Shown here: positions 43,492 to 53,362 of the stretch, piece after piece | How positions within the stretch are numbered: the stretch's first letter is position 1 | Layout of the letters: each line of letters starts with the position of its first letter | Notes under the pieces: generated by a model | The model's input: only the letters and a program-made list of their open reading frames with translations | What the model was told of the DNA's origin: nothing | The model's database searches: none | Position numbers and translations under genes: made by a program | From: Nostoc sp. XA010 | GTDB taxonomy: Bacteria > Cyanobacteriota > Cyanobacteriia > Cyanobacteriales > Nostocaceae | Direction of reading: 5' to 3' | Length of the DNA stretch: 64,000 bases | Assembly (NCBI RefSeq): GCF_020829625.1 | Contig: NZ_JAIVFX010000001.1 | Span: 124,001 to 188,000 of the forward strand

Positions 43492-45309
43492 ATGATTTTT
43501 AACCTCTTGCCTACCCGTCACCGTGGGTTTGTGGTTTTAGCAATATTCAGTCTATTTTTGATTTGTCAGATAGCTCTTATCAGTTGCAACCCACTTAATT
43601 TTAAGAGTAAAGCGGCGCAAGTATCGCAATGGGTTACAAGCACTATTGGCGACCCGAAAACTTTTAACTACGCCTTCAATCAGGAATATCCTCATGTTTT
43701 TCTGTTCACGACTGAAGGACTAACTACCCTCAATGGGATTACAGGCAAAATTGAGCCAGCTTTAGCGCAATCGTGGGATATTTCTGATGATAAAAAGCGA
43801 GTCGCTTTTACTTTACGAGAAAACTTGAAATGGTCAGATGGCGAACCGCTTACCGTAGATGATGTTATCTTTACCTATGAAGATGTGATTTTCAATCCAC
43901 AGATTCCTACCGATTGGAAAGATGGTCTTAAAATTGGTTCTAGTGGTAGTTTTCCTAAAGTCAGAAAAATAGGCAATCGCCAAATTGAATTTATTCTGCC
44001 TGAGCCTTTTGCTCCTTTCCTTTCCACCACAACCGGAGCATCAACAAATTCAGTTGGGATTTTGCCAAAACATGCTTTATTTGAATCATTTAAATCTAAA
44101 GATGCTAAAGGTAATCCCAAATTTTTATCTACTTGGGGAACGGATACAGAACCTAGTAAAATTATTGTCAACGGTGCTTATAAAATAGAAAGTTATACTC
44201 CCAGTCAGCGTGTAGTATTTCGGCGCAATCCTTATTACTGGCGCAAGGATAGCCAAGGAAATCAGTTACCTTATGTTGAACGTATTGTTTGGCAAATTAT
44301 TGAATCTACAGATACAATAATTCTTCAGTTTCGCTCTGGAGGATTAGATACAGTTACTGTTTCTCCTGAAAACTTTTCACTACTTAAGCGTGAAGAAAAG
44401 CGGGGAAAGTTTACTATCTACAATGGAGGCCCAGAATTCACCAATACTTATATTTCATTTAATCTCAACAAAGGTCGGCGGCAAAACGGACAGCCTGTAG
44501 TTGACTCAATTAAATCCCATTGGTTTAATACCCTTGCTTTTAGACAAGCAGTTGCCTATGCAATCGACCGTCAAACAATGCTAAATAACGTTTTTCGGGG
44601 AATTGGTGTGTTGCAAAATTCCCCAATCGAGATTCAAAGCCCTTACTACTTTCCTCCAGAAAAAGGTCTCAAAGTTTATGAATATAATCAAGAAAAAGCT
44701 AAAAAATTACTATTAAATGCAGGTTTTAAATATAATGCCAATAAACAGTTATTAGATGCTGATGGTAATCGGGTGCGCTTCAGTTTGTTAACGAATGCTG
44801 AAAATAAAACTCGTGTGTTAATGGGAGCGCAAATTAAGCAAGATTTGAGTAAAATTGGCATTCAAGCTGATTTTAATCCAATTGCTTTCAATACCCTTAC
44901 AGACAAACTTTCTAATTCCCTCGATTGGGAATGTTATCTGTTAGGTTTTGTTGGAGGGATTGAACCAAATGACGGGGCTAATGTTTGGTTACCGGAAGGT
45001 GGACTACACACTTTCAATCAGAAACTTCAAGCAGGACAAGAACCACTTATCGGTTGGCAAGTTGCAGATTGGGAGGCGGAAATCGGTCGTCTTTACATTA
45101 AAGCAGCACGAGAGTTAGACGAAGTAAAGCGCAAAGAAATTTACGCCGAAACGCAACGCCTCTCTCAAGAATATCTGCCTTACATTTATTTAGTGAATCC
45201 TTTATCTTTGATAGCAGTGCGCGATCGCATCCAAAACGTCAAATTTTCTGCACTTGGTTCTCAAAAAGGAACGTTGTGGAACAAATATGAATTGAAAGTC
45301 ACTGAATAG
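43492..45309 (+). CDS. Peptide-type ABC transporter substrate-binding lipoprotein (copy 2)
   Basis: A 605-residue paralogue of the preceding protein, alike along the whole length (LKWSDGEPLTVDDVIFTYED, FRRNPYYWRKDSQGNQLPYV, RQAVAYAIDRQTMLNN). It has a lipobox LISC near residue 30. Tandem duplication is evident. A GGCAGAGGGG low-complexity patch separates the two. The copies differ in many residues lining the cavity, so ligands may differ. No transporter membrane part in the window. Confidence 0.92.
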   Translation: MIFNLLPTRHRGFVVLAIFSLFLICQIALISCNPLNFKSKAAQVSQWVTSTIGDPKTFNYAFNQEYPHVFLFTTEGLTTLNGITGKIEPALAQSWDISDDKKRVAFTLRENLKWSDGEPLTVDDVIFTYEDVIFNPQIPTDWKDGLKIGSSGSFPKVRKIGNRQIEFILPEPFAPFLSTTTGASTNSVGILPKHALFESFKSKDAKGNPKFLSTWGTDTEPSKIIVNGAYKIESYTPSQRVVFRRNPYYWRKDSQGNQLPYVERIVWQIIESTDTIILQFRSGGLDTVTVSPENFSLLKREEKRGKFTIYNGGPEFTNTYISFNLNKGRRQNGQPVVDSIKSHWFNTLAFRQAVAYAIDRQTMLNNVFRGIGVLQNSPIEIQSPYYFPPEKGLKVYEYNQEKAKKLLLNAGFKYNANKQLLDADGNRVRFSLLTNAENKTRVLMGAQIKQDLSKIGIQADFNPIAFNTLTDKLSNSLDWECYLLGFVGGIEPNDGANVWLPEGGLHTFNQKLQAGQEPLIGWQVADWEAEIGRLYIKAARELDEVKRKEIYAETQRLSQEYLPYIYLVNPLSLIAVRDRIQNVKFSALGSQKGTLWNKYELKVTE

Positions 45310-45381
45310 AGTTTAAAGTATTAAAATCTCCGCCCTTAGTGGCACGTTTGGGAACATTTATAAAATTCAAACAAAAGACCA

Positions 45382-46170
45382 GTGTCTCAACATGAAACTT
45401 TGCGATCGCTCCTCGAAGCGGTTGCCAATGGTAAAGTTACGCCAGATAAGGCATTCGACTCTCTCAAAGATTTAACTTATGAATCTGTAGGTGAGTTTGC
45501 CAAAATTGACCATCATCGCCAGCTAAGAACTGGTTTCCCAGAGGTGATTTGGGGCCCTGGTAAGACTCCTGACCAAATTGCTCAAATTATCGAAGTGATG
45601 CGCCTCCGCAACCCGGTGGTGATGGCAACCCGCATTGAACCAGCAGTTTATACTGCACTGGAATCAAAAGTTAGCGGTTTACGATATTACGAATCGGCAC
45701 GAATTTGTGCGATCGCTCCTCCTACCATCGAACCACAATTTGCAGGTGAAATTGGTATCCTTTCTGCTGGTACTGCCGATTTACCCGTTGCTGAAGAAGC
45801 TGCTGTCACTGCTGAACTTTCTGGTTTCCGCATCCAGCGCCTGTGGGATGTTGGCGTTGCGGGGATTCACCGCTTATTAAGTAACCGCCACCTGATTGAG
45901 TCCGCATCGGTGTTAATTGTCGTAGCGGGGATGGAAGGCGCTTTACCCAGCGTTGTTGCGGGTTTAGCGAGTTGTCCTGTGATTGCCGTACCCACCAGCA
46001 TTGGTTATGGTGCAAGTTTTGGCGGATTAGCACCTTTATTGACAATGCTTAACTCTTGTGCTGCGGGAGTAGGCGTAGTAAATATCGATAATGGTTTTGG
46101 TGCAGCAGTTTTGGCGGGGCAAATTTTGCGGACTGCCGAGAAATTGCGGTTGGCATCGGCTGCATCTTGA
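45382..46170 (+). CDS. larB: LarB, pyridinium-3,5-biscarboxylic acid mononucleotide synthase
   Basis: A GTG-started 262-residue protein of the LarB family: an N-terminal helical part (SLLEAVANGKVTPDKAFDSL), GFPEVIWGPGKTPDQI, and a PurE-like C-terminal domain with IGILSAGTADLPVAEEA and VVAGMEGALPSVVAGL. LarB carboxylates nicotinic acid adenine dinucleotide as the first step to the nickel-pincer cofactor of lactate racemase. The other lar genes are not in this window. It precedes a small membrane protein gene and argH. Confidence 0.94.
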   Translation: MSQHETLRSLLEAVANGKVTPDKAFDSLKDLTYESVGEFAKIDHHRQLRTGFPEVIWGPGKTPDQIAQIIEVMRLRNPVVMATRIEPAVYTALESKVSGLRYYESARICAIAPPTIEPQFAGEIGILSAGTADLPVAEEAAVTAELSGFRIQRLWDVGVAGIHRLLSNRHLIESASVLIVVAGMEGALPSVVAGLASCPVIAVPTSIGYGASFGGLAPLLTMLNSCAAGVGVVNIDNGFGAAVLAGQILRTAEKLRLASAAS

Positions 46171-46276
46171 GTTAAGACATTGAGGTTATATGCAATATTT
46201 CAGTAAATCTCAGGAATTTATCTAAAAAATAAACTGATACTGAATTTTGCCACCTCCAACCTCTTAATTATCAAAT

Positions 46277-46486
46277 ATGAGTCATTACAGCGATTTGATA
46301 TCTCGGTTATATTGGCATTTGCCTGTAAATTTGACAACAGTACTAGCACAAACAATTACCGATCCAGACTTGATGGGTCAGATTGAGAAATCTTGGCGTC
46401 ACTTTATACAAACAGGGCAGGTGTGGGCATTGTTGATTGGTTTAGTCATTGGCTATATGATTCGGAATCTAACTAGCTACGGTTAA
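46277..46486 (+). CDS. Hypothetical small membrane protein (69 aa)
   Basis: ATG-started; residues 1-45 are polar and helical (LISRLYWHLPVNLTTVLAQT, QIEKSWRHFIQTGQ), residues 48-63 are one membrane helix (VWALLIGLVIGYMIRN). Unknown family, though I believe similar small proteins occur in other cyanobacteria. It stands between larB and argH, all on the plus strand. Confidence 0.6.
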   Translation: MSHYSDLISRLYWHLPVNLTTVLAQTITDPDLMGQIEKSWRHFIQTGQVWALLIGLVIGYMIRNLTSYG

Positions 46487-46490
46487 AGAA

Positions 46491-46552
46491 ATTTTAGATT
46501 TTGGATTTTAGATTTTAGATTAATCCAAAATCCAAAATCTAAAATCCAAAAT
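46491..46552. repeat. Heptamer repeats forming an inverted repeat
   Basis: TTTTAGATTTTGGATTTTAG runs are followed by their complement (AATCCAAAATCCAAAATC), making a long hairpin between the small membrane gene and argH. Confidence 0.75.
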
Positions 46553-46577
46553 TGATGCCCCTCCCTTCATAACATTT

Positions 46578-47963
46578 ATGACCAAAGAAGAAACTTGGAG
46601 CCAGAGGTTTGAATCAGCATTGCATCCAGCGATCGCTCGTTTTAATGCCAGTATAGGTTTTGATATTGAATTAATCGAATATGATCTGACTGGTTCTCAA
46701 GCCCATGTCAAAATGCTCGCTCACACGGGCATCATCTCCCCAGAAGAAGGAGAGAAAGTGGTTGCAGGTTTAGAACAAATTCGCCAAGAGTACCGCCACG
46801 GAAAATTTCAGCCTGGTGTCGATGCTGAAGACGTACATTTTGCAGTTGAACGACGATTGACAGAAATTGTCGGCGATGTAGGTAAAAAGGTTCATACAGC
46901 GCGATCGCGTAATGACCAAGTTGGTACTGATACCAGACTTTACCTCCGCGACCAAATCCAACAAATTAAAAGGGAATTGCGAGAATTCCAAGGGGTTTTA
47001 CTGGATATAGCTGAAAAAAACGTTGAAACCCTAATTCCTGGCTATACCCACCTACAACGCGCCCAACCCCTGAGTTTAGCTCACCACCTCTTGGCATACT
47101 TTCAAATGGCGCAACGTGACTGGGAACGCTTAGGAGACGTTTCTCGCCGCGTGAATATCTCACCTTTGGGATGCGGAGCTTTAGCGGGAACTACTTTCCC
47201 CATTGACCGCCATTACACAGCTAAACTATTGAATTTTGACGATATTTATGCTAACAGCCTCGATGGAGTGAGCGATCGCGATTTTGCGATCGAATTCTTG
47301 TGTGCTGCTAGCTTGATTATGGTTCACCTCAGCCGCCTTGCAGAAGAAGTCATTCTTTGGTCATCAGAAGAATTCCGCTTTGTCACCCTCAAAGATAGCT
47401 GTGCCACAGGTTCGAGTATCATGCCCCAAAAGAAAAACCCCGATGTGCCAGAATTAGTGCGGGGGAAAACGGGGCGTGTATTCGGTCATCTCCAGGCGAT
47501 GTTAGTGATTATGAAGGGGCTACCCCTGGCGTATAACAAAGACCTGCAAGAAGATAAAGAAGGTCTATTTGATAGCGTCAATACAATCAAAGCCTCTCTC
47601 GAAGCAATGACGATTTTGCTCAGGGAAGGCTTGGAATTTCGTACCCAGCGATTAGCAGAAGCTGTGGCGGAAGATTTTTCTAACGCTACCGATGTAGCAG
47701 ATTATCTAGCAGCACGGGGCGTTCCTTTCCGGGAAGCTTACAACCTTGTGGGTAAGGTGGTAAAAACTAGTATTGCCGCAGGTAAACTCCTAAAAGATTT
47801 GAAATTGGAAGAGTGGCAAGAACTACATCCGGCATTTGCAGCAGATATTTATGAGGCAATATCCCCCCGTCAAGTTGTGGCAGCCCGCAACAGTTACGGT
47901 GGTACTGGCTTTGTACAGGTTCGTAAAGCACTCATCGCTGCCCGCGCTCAACTGGCTCAATAG
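46578..47963 (+). CDS. argH: Argininosuccinate lyase
   Basis: A 461-residue fumarase/aspartase superfamily enzyme: [40 protein letters not shown] and the signature [20 protein letters not shown]. It splits argininosuccinate to arginine and fumarate, the last step of arginine synthesis; arginine also feeds cyanophycin made by the cphA product nearby. Complete length, single gene. Confidence 0.97.
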   Translation: MTKEETWSQRFESALHPAIARFNASIGFDIELIEYDLTGSQAHVKMLAHTGIISPEEGEKVVAGLEQIRQEYRHGKFQPGVDAEDVHFAVERRLTEIVGDVGKKVHTARSRNDQVGTDTRLYLRDQIQQIKRELREFQGVLLDIAEKNVETLIPGYTHLQRAQPLSLAHHLLAYFQMAQRDWERLGDVSRRVNISPLGCGALAGTTFPIDRHYTAKLLNFDDIYANSLDGVSDRDFAIEFLCAASLIMVHLSRLAEEVILWSSEEFRFVTLKDSCATGSSIMPQKKNPDVPELVRGKTGRVFGHLQAMLVIMKGLPLAYNKDLQEDKEGLFDSVNTIKASLEAMTILLREGLEFRTQRLAEAVAEDFSNATDVADYLAARGVPFREAYNLVGKVVKTSIAAGKLLKDLKLEEWQELHPAFAADIYEAISPRQVVAARNSYGGTGFVQVRKALIAARAQLAQ

Positions 47964-48044
47964 AAGGAGTGGGGATGAGGGAGCAGGGGGAGAATAACTA
48001 ATGAATGGCCAATTCCCAATGCCCAATTCCCAAAAATAAATAAA

Positions 48045-48062
48045 GGCGTACATTTGTACGCC
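48045..48062 (-). terminator. Terminator of the small basic protein gene
   Basis: GGCGTACA and TGTACGCC (8 bp, perfect) enclose TT. Read on the minus strand the hairpin is followed by TTTATTTATTTTT, a good intrinsic terminator 45 bp after the stop of the gene at 48107. Confidence 0.75.
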
Positions 48063-48106
48063 CTAAAAGATAAATAATCTAAATAAAAAGGCTTTAAGCA
48101 GAGAGC

Positions 48107-48274
48107 TTAGTCAGTGTCAGCTGCTGTTGCTGCGCCTTCTTCTTCTTCACTCTTGGGTGGTCTTTGTTGGAACCTTCTCTGCATTCTTCCTGTCGTAGTT
48201 CGTTTACGAAACTTTCTGGCATACGCCTGGTTCCGTAGCGCCTTTTCTTTTTTCGGGTTACGGCGCTTGGCCAT
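48107..48274 (-). CDS. Small basic protein (55 aa)
   Basis: ATG 48274 gives MAKRRNPKKEKALRNQAYAR followed by KFRKRTTTGRMQRRFQQRP and an acidic, Ala-rich end. The strongly basic first two thirds suggest RNA or DNA binding, perhaps ribosome-associated; this is inference. I recognise it as a conserved cyanobacterial small protein without a known function. It has its own terminator. Confidence 0.65.
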   Translation of the reverse strand: MAKRRNPKKEKALRNQAYARKFRKRTTTGRMQRRFQQRPPKSEEEEGAATAADTD

Positions 48275-48912
48275 GTTCACCTCATTAATAAACAACAAAA
48301 AAGTAGCAACTAGGCATCACGTAGGCAATATCAGTTACCAATGTTATTGATATACTTGTAGCCTAGTGCAGCAATAAATACGCTTTAAACAGTGTACTAG
48401 TCTATCGCGTTCAACCTTGTTCTGTCAATTATAATTTATAACTATCCCCACCACCCAGACGAAAAATACCTTTTATTTGATTCAAATTCGTCAAATAGAT
48501 GTAAATTAGCTAACAAGTTGTTGTTCTTCGAACAAACTAATCAATATTATCAAGAATTAGATGACGGTTTCAAACCCCGCTTAATTGTCTCTTCTAAATT
48601 TTGGGTTAAAACTTATCATTCAGATTATTTTTTTTAATGTGTGCTGAAAAATATTAGCGATCGCTAGTTTGGGCAAGGCTAATGTTAATTTTAAACTGAA
48701 AAACTTTCTGATTTAACAAACTTTATGTATATATGAATACAGTGCTTCTCTAGAAACTTGATGTTAGAATCAATAATATTCTACGTAAATCGTCAGAATA
48801 AAATCTCAAACCGCAAACATTCTTGTATAAAATAAAACTCACCATAAATTTAATTAGTTGAGTTTATGTAAGTGGTAGAGAGCTATAGAATACAATACAA
48901 AAATTTTGAAGA
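48275..48912. other. A/T-rich region with a possible start-less gene fragment
   Basis: 638 bp between divergent genes. The plus-strand frame 48401-48637 is open for 78 codons, lacks ATG/GTG/TTG near its beginning and reads LLFDSNSSNRCKLANKLLFF then EQTNQYYQELDDGFKPRLIV, more protein-like than chance A/T-rich DNA. It may be the end of a lost gene. The rest shows nothing I can name. Confidence 0.3.
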
Positions 48913-49407
48913 TTGAACGTTATTGCTTTTTTTCCGGCAGCTGTCCAGTCCACCCGTAGCTTATGGCGTATTGGACAAACAGTATTGGGTATTATATTTC
49001 GTCATCCCATTACTGGCACTAGTATCATCCCAATTTTACCCGATGGTCGCATAGTACTGATCCGGCGGCGTGATGATGGTCTTTGGGCATTGCCTGGAGG
49101 TATGGTGGATTGGGGAGAAGATATTCCCAATACAGCCCGCCGGGAATTGATTGAGGAAACCGGGCTAGAATTGGTGAAAATTAATCGTTTAGTAGGAGTT
49201 TACTCCGCGCCAGACCGTGATCCCAGAATCCATTCAATTTGTGTTGTGGTTGAAGCCGAGGTACATGGGACAATGAAAATTCAGGATACTTTGGAAGTTA
49301 TGGAAATCCAAGCTTTCTCTCCCAATTTGCTACCTTCAGGACAAATGTCTCACGACCATACTCGGCAGTTGCAAGACTACTTGAATGGCTTGACAACACT
49401 GGCATAA
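48913..49407 (+). CDS. NUDIX hydrolase
   Basis: A 164-residue protein (TTG start, as no better start is seen). Nudix box: [20 protein letters not shown] followed by ETGLE (residues ~59-83), all key residues present; upstream the segment [18 protein letters not shown] is typical. A paralogue-like Nudix gene is at 25067 (minus strand) with a different substrate part. Substrate unknown. Confidence 0.9.
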   Translation: MNVIAFFPAAVQSTRSLWRIGQTVLGIIFRHPITGTSIIPILPDGRIVLIRRRDDGLWALPGGMVDWGEDIPNTARRELIEETGLELVKINRLVGVYSAPDRDPRIHSICVVVEAEVHGTMKIQDTLEVMEIQAFSPNLLPSGQMSHDHTRQLQDYLNGLTTLA

Positions 49408-49414
49408 CAATATT

Positions 49415-49562
49415 TAGTCGTTTGTCATTTGTCATTTGTCATTTGCCGCCAAAGTATATGATCTAAGGAAGCTTCTCTATGAGACGCTAGTCGCGTTCGG
49501 CTCACGCTTCTGTGTTTGTAATTTGTCCAAAACTAAATGCTAATGACTAATGACTAATGACT
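49415..49562. repeat. Heptamer repeats and a dispersed repeat
   Basis: TCATTTG copies (49424-49445), a GCTTCTCTATGAGACGCTAG palindrome-type repeat (about 49470-49510) and TAATGAC copies (49540-49562) fill the gap. No gene seen. Confidence 0.7.
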
Positions 49563-49598
49563 ATTTATTATGGTGCTAAAATTAACTACTAAATTAAA

Positions 49599-50441
49599 AT
49601 GAATACATTATTCCGTAACTCGCGGATAAAGCTCTCTCAAGGGCTGATATTCTGGCGTGAAGTCGGTGAAAAAACTCCTATAATTTTTTTACATGGTGCT
49701 TGGAATGAGAGCAGCCAATGGTTATCTGTAATGGAGTCCCTTTCACAAGATTTCCATTGCTTTGCACTTGATTTGTTAGGGTTTGGTGAATCAGAAAATC
49801 CTAATATCCATCATTCGATAGATTTACAAGTAGAGTGTTTGGCTGAATTTTTGCAAGCAGTCAAGCTAGAAAAAGTCTACTTAATAGGGCATTCTCTTGG
49901 GGGCTGGATTGCTGCTAGCTATGCTTTAAAGTATCCAGAGAAACTTGATGGTGTGGTACTGCTAGCACCAGAGGGTGTAGAGATAGCAGGACAAGAAGAG
50001 TATTGTCGAAAGATGCGGCGATTATTGAATTATCCACCAATTATAGTTAAATTGTTGCGATCGCTAACTCCTTTCACTAAAATTCTGGGTTGGTATGAAA
50101 AAATTGCCCAGGATTTGCAATTACGTCAGGAATTGTTGCGTTACCCCATAGCTTGCCAGTTACTTTTCAAACGGCGACAAGCAGAAATTGAGGCGGAATT
50201 AGTGCAAAAGCGGCTTTACATGATAGATGTGCCGGTTTTTATTTTACAAGGTGGCCAAGATACACCAGATGCTTTAGCCAAGAGTCGGGTTTATGCTCAA
50301 CTGATGCCGAAAGTCGAGTTAAAAATGATTGCTCATGCCGGAAATGACTTACCAGAATCTTGTGCTGGGGTTGTGGCTGTTGAGATTCGGGAGTTTATTC
50401 AAGGTATTTTAAAAAATCATAATTTCAACGAATTAAACTAG
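49599..50441 (+). CDS. Alpha/beta hydrolase
   Basis: A 280-residue protein of the alpha/beta hydrolase fold: oxyanion part FLHGAW (30-35), nucleophile elbow GHSLGG (97-102, Ser99), acid region FILQGGQDTPDAL and a His in AHAGNDLPES near 247. The exact ester/epoxide/other substrate is not readable. Single gene, convergent with coaX. Confidence 0.88.
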   Translation: MNTLFRNSRIKLSQGLIFWREVGEKTPIIFLHGAWNESSQWLSVMESLSQDFHCFALDLLGFGESENPNIHHSIDLQVECLAEFLQAVKLEKVYLIGHSLGGWIAASYALKYPEKLDGVVLLAPEGVEIAGQEEYCRKMRRLLNYPPIIVKLLRSLTPFTKILGWYEKIAQDLQLRQELLRYPIACQLLFKRRQAEIEAELVQKRLYMIDVPVFILQGGQDTPDALAKSRVYAQLMPKVELKMIAHAGNDLPESCAGVVAVEIREFIQGILKNHNFNELN

Positions 50442-50535
50442 CTCATTCAGGGTTTGTTGCCAATCCACTACACATATTCCCTCGCTCTCAAACCGTGATA
50501 TGTGTTTCAAGTTTGTTGTCACAACTATGACCTGA

Positions 50536-51387
50536 TTAAAACTCTTCAATGGGATAATTGCCTGCTGTCATATCAGCCATTAGTATTTCGCGCATTCCCA
50601 AAAATATCAAATTAGGTTCTACAATCAAAGGTGCTGAAATTTCAGGATATAAGGCTTGTAGATAGTTTAATAATAAAGTGCGATCGCCTCCTTTAATCGC
50701 AATTTTTCCATTAGCAAATAATTGCAACCATGCTTCAATAAAATCTTTAATTCCAGCTAATATTGTATAAACTACTCCACTATAAATAGCTTCTGTAGTA
50801 TTGAGAGCAAAACGTGCTGGTAGAGGCGCAATATTTTGCATTTCGACTAATGGTAATTGTCCAGTTTGCTGACCGAGGGTTGCAAATTGCAAACCTAATC
50901 CCGGCAAAATTGCACCTCCAACTAGACACTCATTAGCATCCGCAGCCGTAAAGGTTAGCGCTGTCCCAGCATCAATTACCAACATTGGAAAACCCCACGT
51001 TTTCCCCGCACCCCACAAAGCTAAAGCGCGATCAATTCCTAGTGTGGGATAAACACCTTTTAGCGGTACTTGGTCTAATGTAATAACATGAGTATTTGGG
51101 TAAGTTTGCCAAATAGCAGTTTGGCTGGGAACTACAGAGGCGACGAGGAGACGACAGAGGGACAAAGTGTTTGTTAGAGATTCACCTTGTGGAAAAATTT
51201 TCTCTAGTAAATCATTCAGGGTTTGACATTCAGTCAGTTGTTGTATAACAGACTCAGGTAGATGGTCAGTATCCCAAGCTGAGTAAAGCGTCTCGCCAAC
51301 AAACAACGCCCAATGTAGCCGAGAGTTGCCAATTTCCAAAGCTAGCCAAATATTATCTGTGTTTTCTGGGTGCTTATGCGGTTTCAC
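50536..51387 (-). CDS. coaX: Type III pantothenate kinase
   Basis: A GTG-started 283-residue ASKHA-fold kinase: the phosphate-1 motif [15 protein letters not shown] (15-29), [16 protein letters not shown], the phosphate-2 motif [12 protein letters not shown] and [15 protein letters not shown]. It phosphorylates pantothenate in CoA synthesis. The cyanobacterial form is slightly longer at the N-terminus. Divergent from flv3. Confidence 0.93.
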   Translation of the reverse strand: MKPHKHPENTDNIWLALEIGNSRLHWALFVGETLYSAWDTDHLPESVIQQLTECQTLNDLLEKIFPQGESLTNTLSLCRLLVASVVPSQTAIWQTYPNTHVITLDQVPLKGVYPTLGIDRALALWGAGKTWGFPMLVIDAGTALTFTAADANECLVGGAILPGLGLQFATLGQQTGQLPLVEMQNIAPLPARFALNTTEAIYSGVVYTILAGIKDFIEAWLQLFANGKIAIKGGDRTLLLNYLQALYPEISAPLIVEPNLIFLGMREILMADMTAGNYPIEEF

Positions 51388-51497
51388 ACTTTTAACTTTT
51401 TTAAGTCATTCATAGATTTTTTAATAAAAATTAACATTCATCCCGTGTCACAATAAAACAAGAGGAACAAATACTCATTGTGTCAAGGAGGGGAGTT

Positions 51498-53222
51498 ATG
51501 GTAGCACTCACCGAAAAAACTGAAAAACGGCTCACCATACAGACTGTGGAAATCGCTCAAGAGACGACGGCTATTCGCTCTCTAGATTGGGATCGCGATC
51601 GCTTCGATATTGAGTTTGGTCTGCAAAATGGCACCACCTATAACTCGTTTCTCATCCGTGGGGAGCAGACTGCCTTAGTTGATACCTCCCACGAAAAGTT
51701 TCGTCAACTATACTTCGATACGCTCACCGGACTAATCAAGCCAACAGATATTGATTATTTGATTATCAGCCACACCGAGCCAGACCATAGCGGTTTAGTT
51801 AAAGATTTACTGCAAATGGCTCCCGAAATAACCGTTGTCGGTTCTAAGGTGGCGATTCAGTTTCTTGAAGATTTTGTACATCAGCCATTCAAAAGGCGGA
51901 TTGTGAAAAATGGCGATCGATTAGATTTGGGCAATGGTCATGAATTTGAATTTGTGATTGCTCCAAATTTACACTGGCCGGATACCATTTTCAGCTTCGA
52001 CCACAAAACCAAAACTCTCTATACCTGCGATGCTTTTGGGTTGCACTATTGCTCAGATAGCACCTTTGATGAAGACTTGGCGGCTATCGAAGAAGACTTT
52101 CATTACTACTACGATTGCTTGATGGGGCCGAATGCCCGATCAGTTTTATCTGCCCTGAAACGAATGGGTGAACTCAAAACCATCGATATGATTGCCACAG
52201 GACACGGGCCATTATTATCCCATAATGTTGAGGAACTAGTTGGACGTTACCGCACTTGGAGCCAAACCCAAACTAAGCCAGAAACGGTAGTTGGGATATT
52301 TTACGTTTCCGAATACGGATATAGCGATCGCCTCGTGCAAGCAATTGCCAGCGGTATCGGCAAAACTGGTGTAGCCGTGGAAATTGTCGATTTGGGATCT
52401 GAAGTCGATTTACAAGAACTGCGGGAACTAGTTAGCCGTTGTGCTGGGCTAATCGTTGGTTTACCTCCGGCTTCTGGCGCTGCGAGCATCCAATCTGCAC
52501 TCAGCACAGTTTTAGGATCTGCCAAAGAAAAGCAAGCTATCGGCGTATTTGAAACCGGCGGTGGCGATGATGAACCAATAGATCCTTTGGTGAGTAAATT
52601 CCGCAATTTGGGTTTGACAACGGTTTTTCCAGCAATTCGGATTAAACAAACACCTACAGAAAATACCTACAAGCTGTGTGAAGAAGCGGGTACAGACTTA
52701 GCTCAATGGGTAACACGCGATCGCAGCATCAAAGCTATGAAATCTCTTGGTGCTGACTTAGATAAAGCATTAGGTAGACTTAGCGGTGGATTGTATATCA
52801 TTACTGCCAAAAAAGGCGATGTATCCAGTGCGATGTTAGCCTCCTGGGTTGCTCAAGCCAGCTTCAAACCCTTAGGATTTTCCATTGCAGTAGCCAAAGA
52901 TCGGGCAATTGAATCACTCATGCAAGTAGGCGATCGCTTTGTTCTCAACATATTAGAAGAAGGCAATTTCCAACCACTAATGAAACACTTTTTAAAACGG
53001 TTCGCCCCTGGTGCCGATCGCTTTGAAGGAGTGAGAACCCAACCAGCCGAAAATGGTGCGCCTATCCTCAACGACGCCCTCGCCTACATGGAGTGCGAAG
53101 TTGTCAGTAGAATGGATTGTGGTGACCATTGGGCAGTATACAGTACCGTCTACGCCGGACGAGTTTCTAAGCCAGATGCTTTAACTGCTGTGCATCACCG
53201 CAAAGTTGGTAATCATTATTAA
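51498..53222 (+). CDS. flv3: Flavodiiron protein, Flv3 type
   Basis: ATG 51498 directly follows AAGGAGGGGAGTT, a strong ribosome-binding site, so the GTG at 51480 is not used. Layout: metallo-beta-lactamase-like diiron domain (canonical ligands SHTEPDHSG, NLHWPD, CDAFGLH, ATGHGP), flavodoxin domain (FYVSEYGYSDRLVQAIASGI) and C-terminal flavin reductase domain (SSAMLASWVAQASFKPLGFS). With the Flv1 protein it reduces O2 to water with electrons from photosystem I. Adjacent flv3-flv1 order is like the heterocyst-type pair of Anabaena (flv3B-flv1B); this assignment is inference. Confidence 0.93.
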   Translation: MVALTEKTEKRLTIQTVEIAQETTAIRSLDWDRDRFDIEFGLQNGTTYNSFLIRGEQTALVDTSHEKFRQLYFDTLTGLIKPTDIDYLIISHTEPDHSGLVKDLLQMAPEITVVGSKVAIQFLEDFVHQPFKRRIVKNGDRLDLGNGHEFEFVIAPNLHWPDTIFSFDHKTKTLYTCDAFGLHYCSDSTFDEDLAAIEEDFHYYYDCLMGPNARSVLSALKRMGELKTIDMIATGHGPLLSHNVEELVGRYRTWSQTQTKPETVVGIFYVSEYGYSDRLVQAIASGIGKTGVAVEIVDLGSEVDLQELRELVSRCAGLIVGLPPASGAASIQSALSTVLGSAKEKQAIGVFETGGGDDEPIDPLVSKFRNLGLTTVFPAIRIKQTPTENTYKLCEEAGTDLAQWVTRDRSIKAMKSLGADLDKALGRLSGGLYIITAKKGDVSSAMLASWVAQASFKPLGFSIAVAKDRAIESLMQVGDRFVLNILEEGNFQPLMKHFLKRFAPGADRFEGVRTQPAENGAPILNDALAYMECEVVSRMDCGDHWAVYSTVYAGRVSKPDALTAVHHRKVGNHY

Positions 53223-53362
53223 AGAAGGTACTGGTGACTAGGGATTGGGGATTAGGTATCAGCAATTAAATATTGGAGATTGAATATTAAGTATCGAGAA
53301 TAACTTTCCCAGTCCCCAGCCCCCAGCCCCCAATCCCCAATCCCCTATTCCCCAATAAAGCT

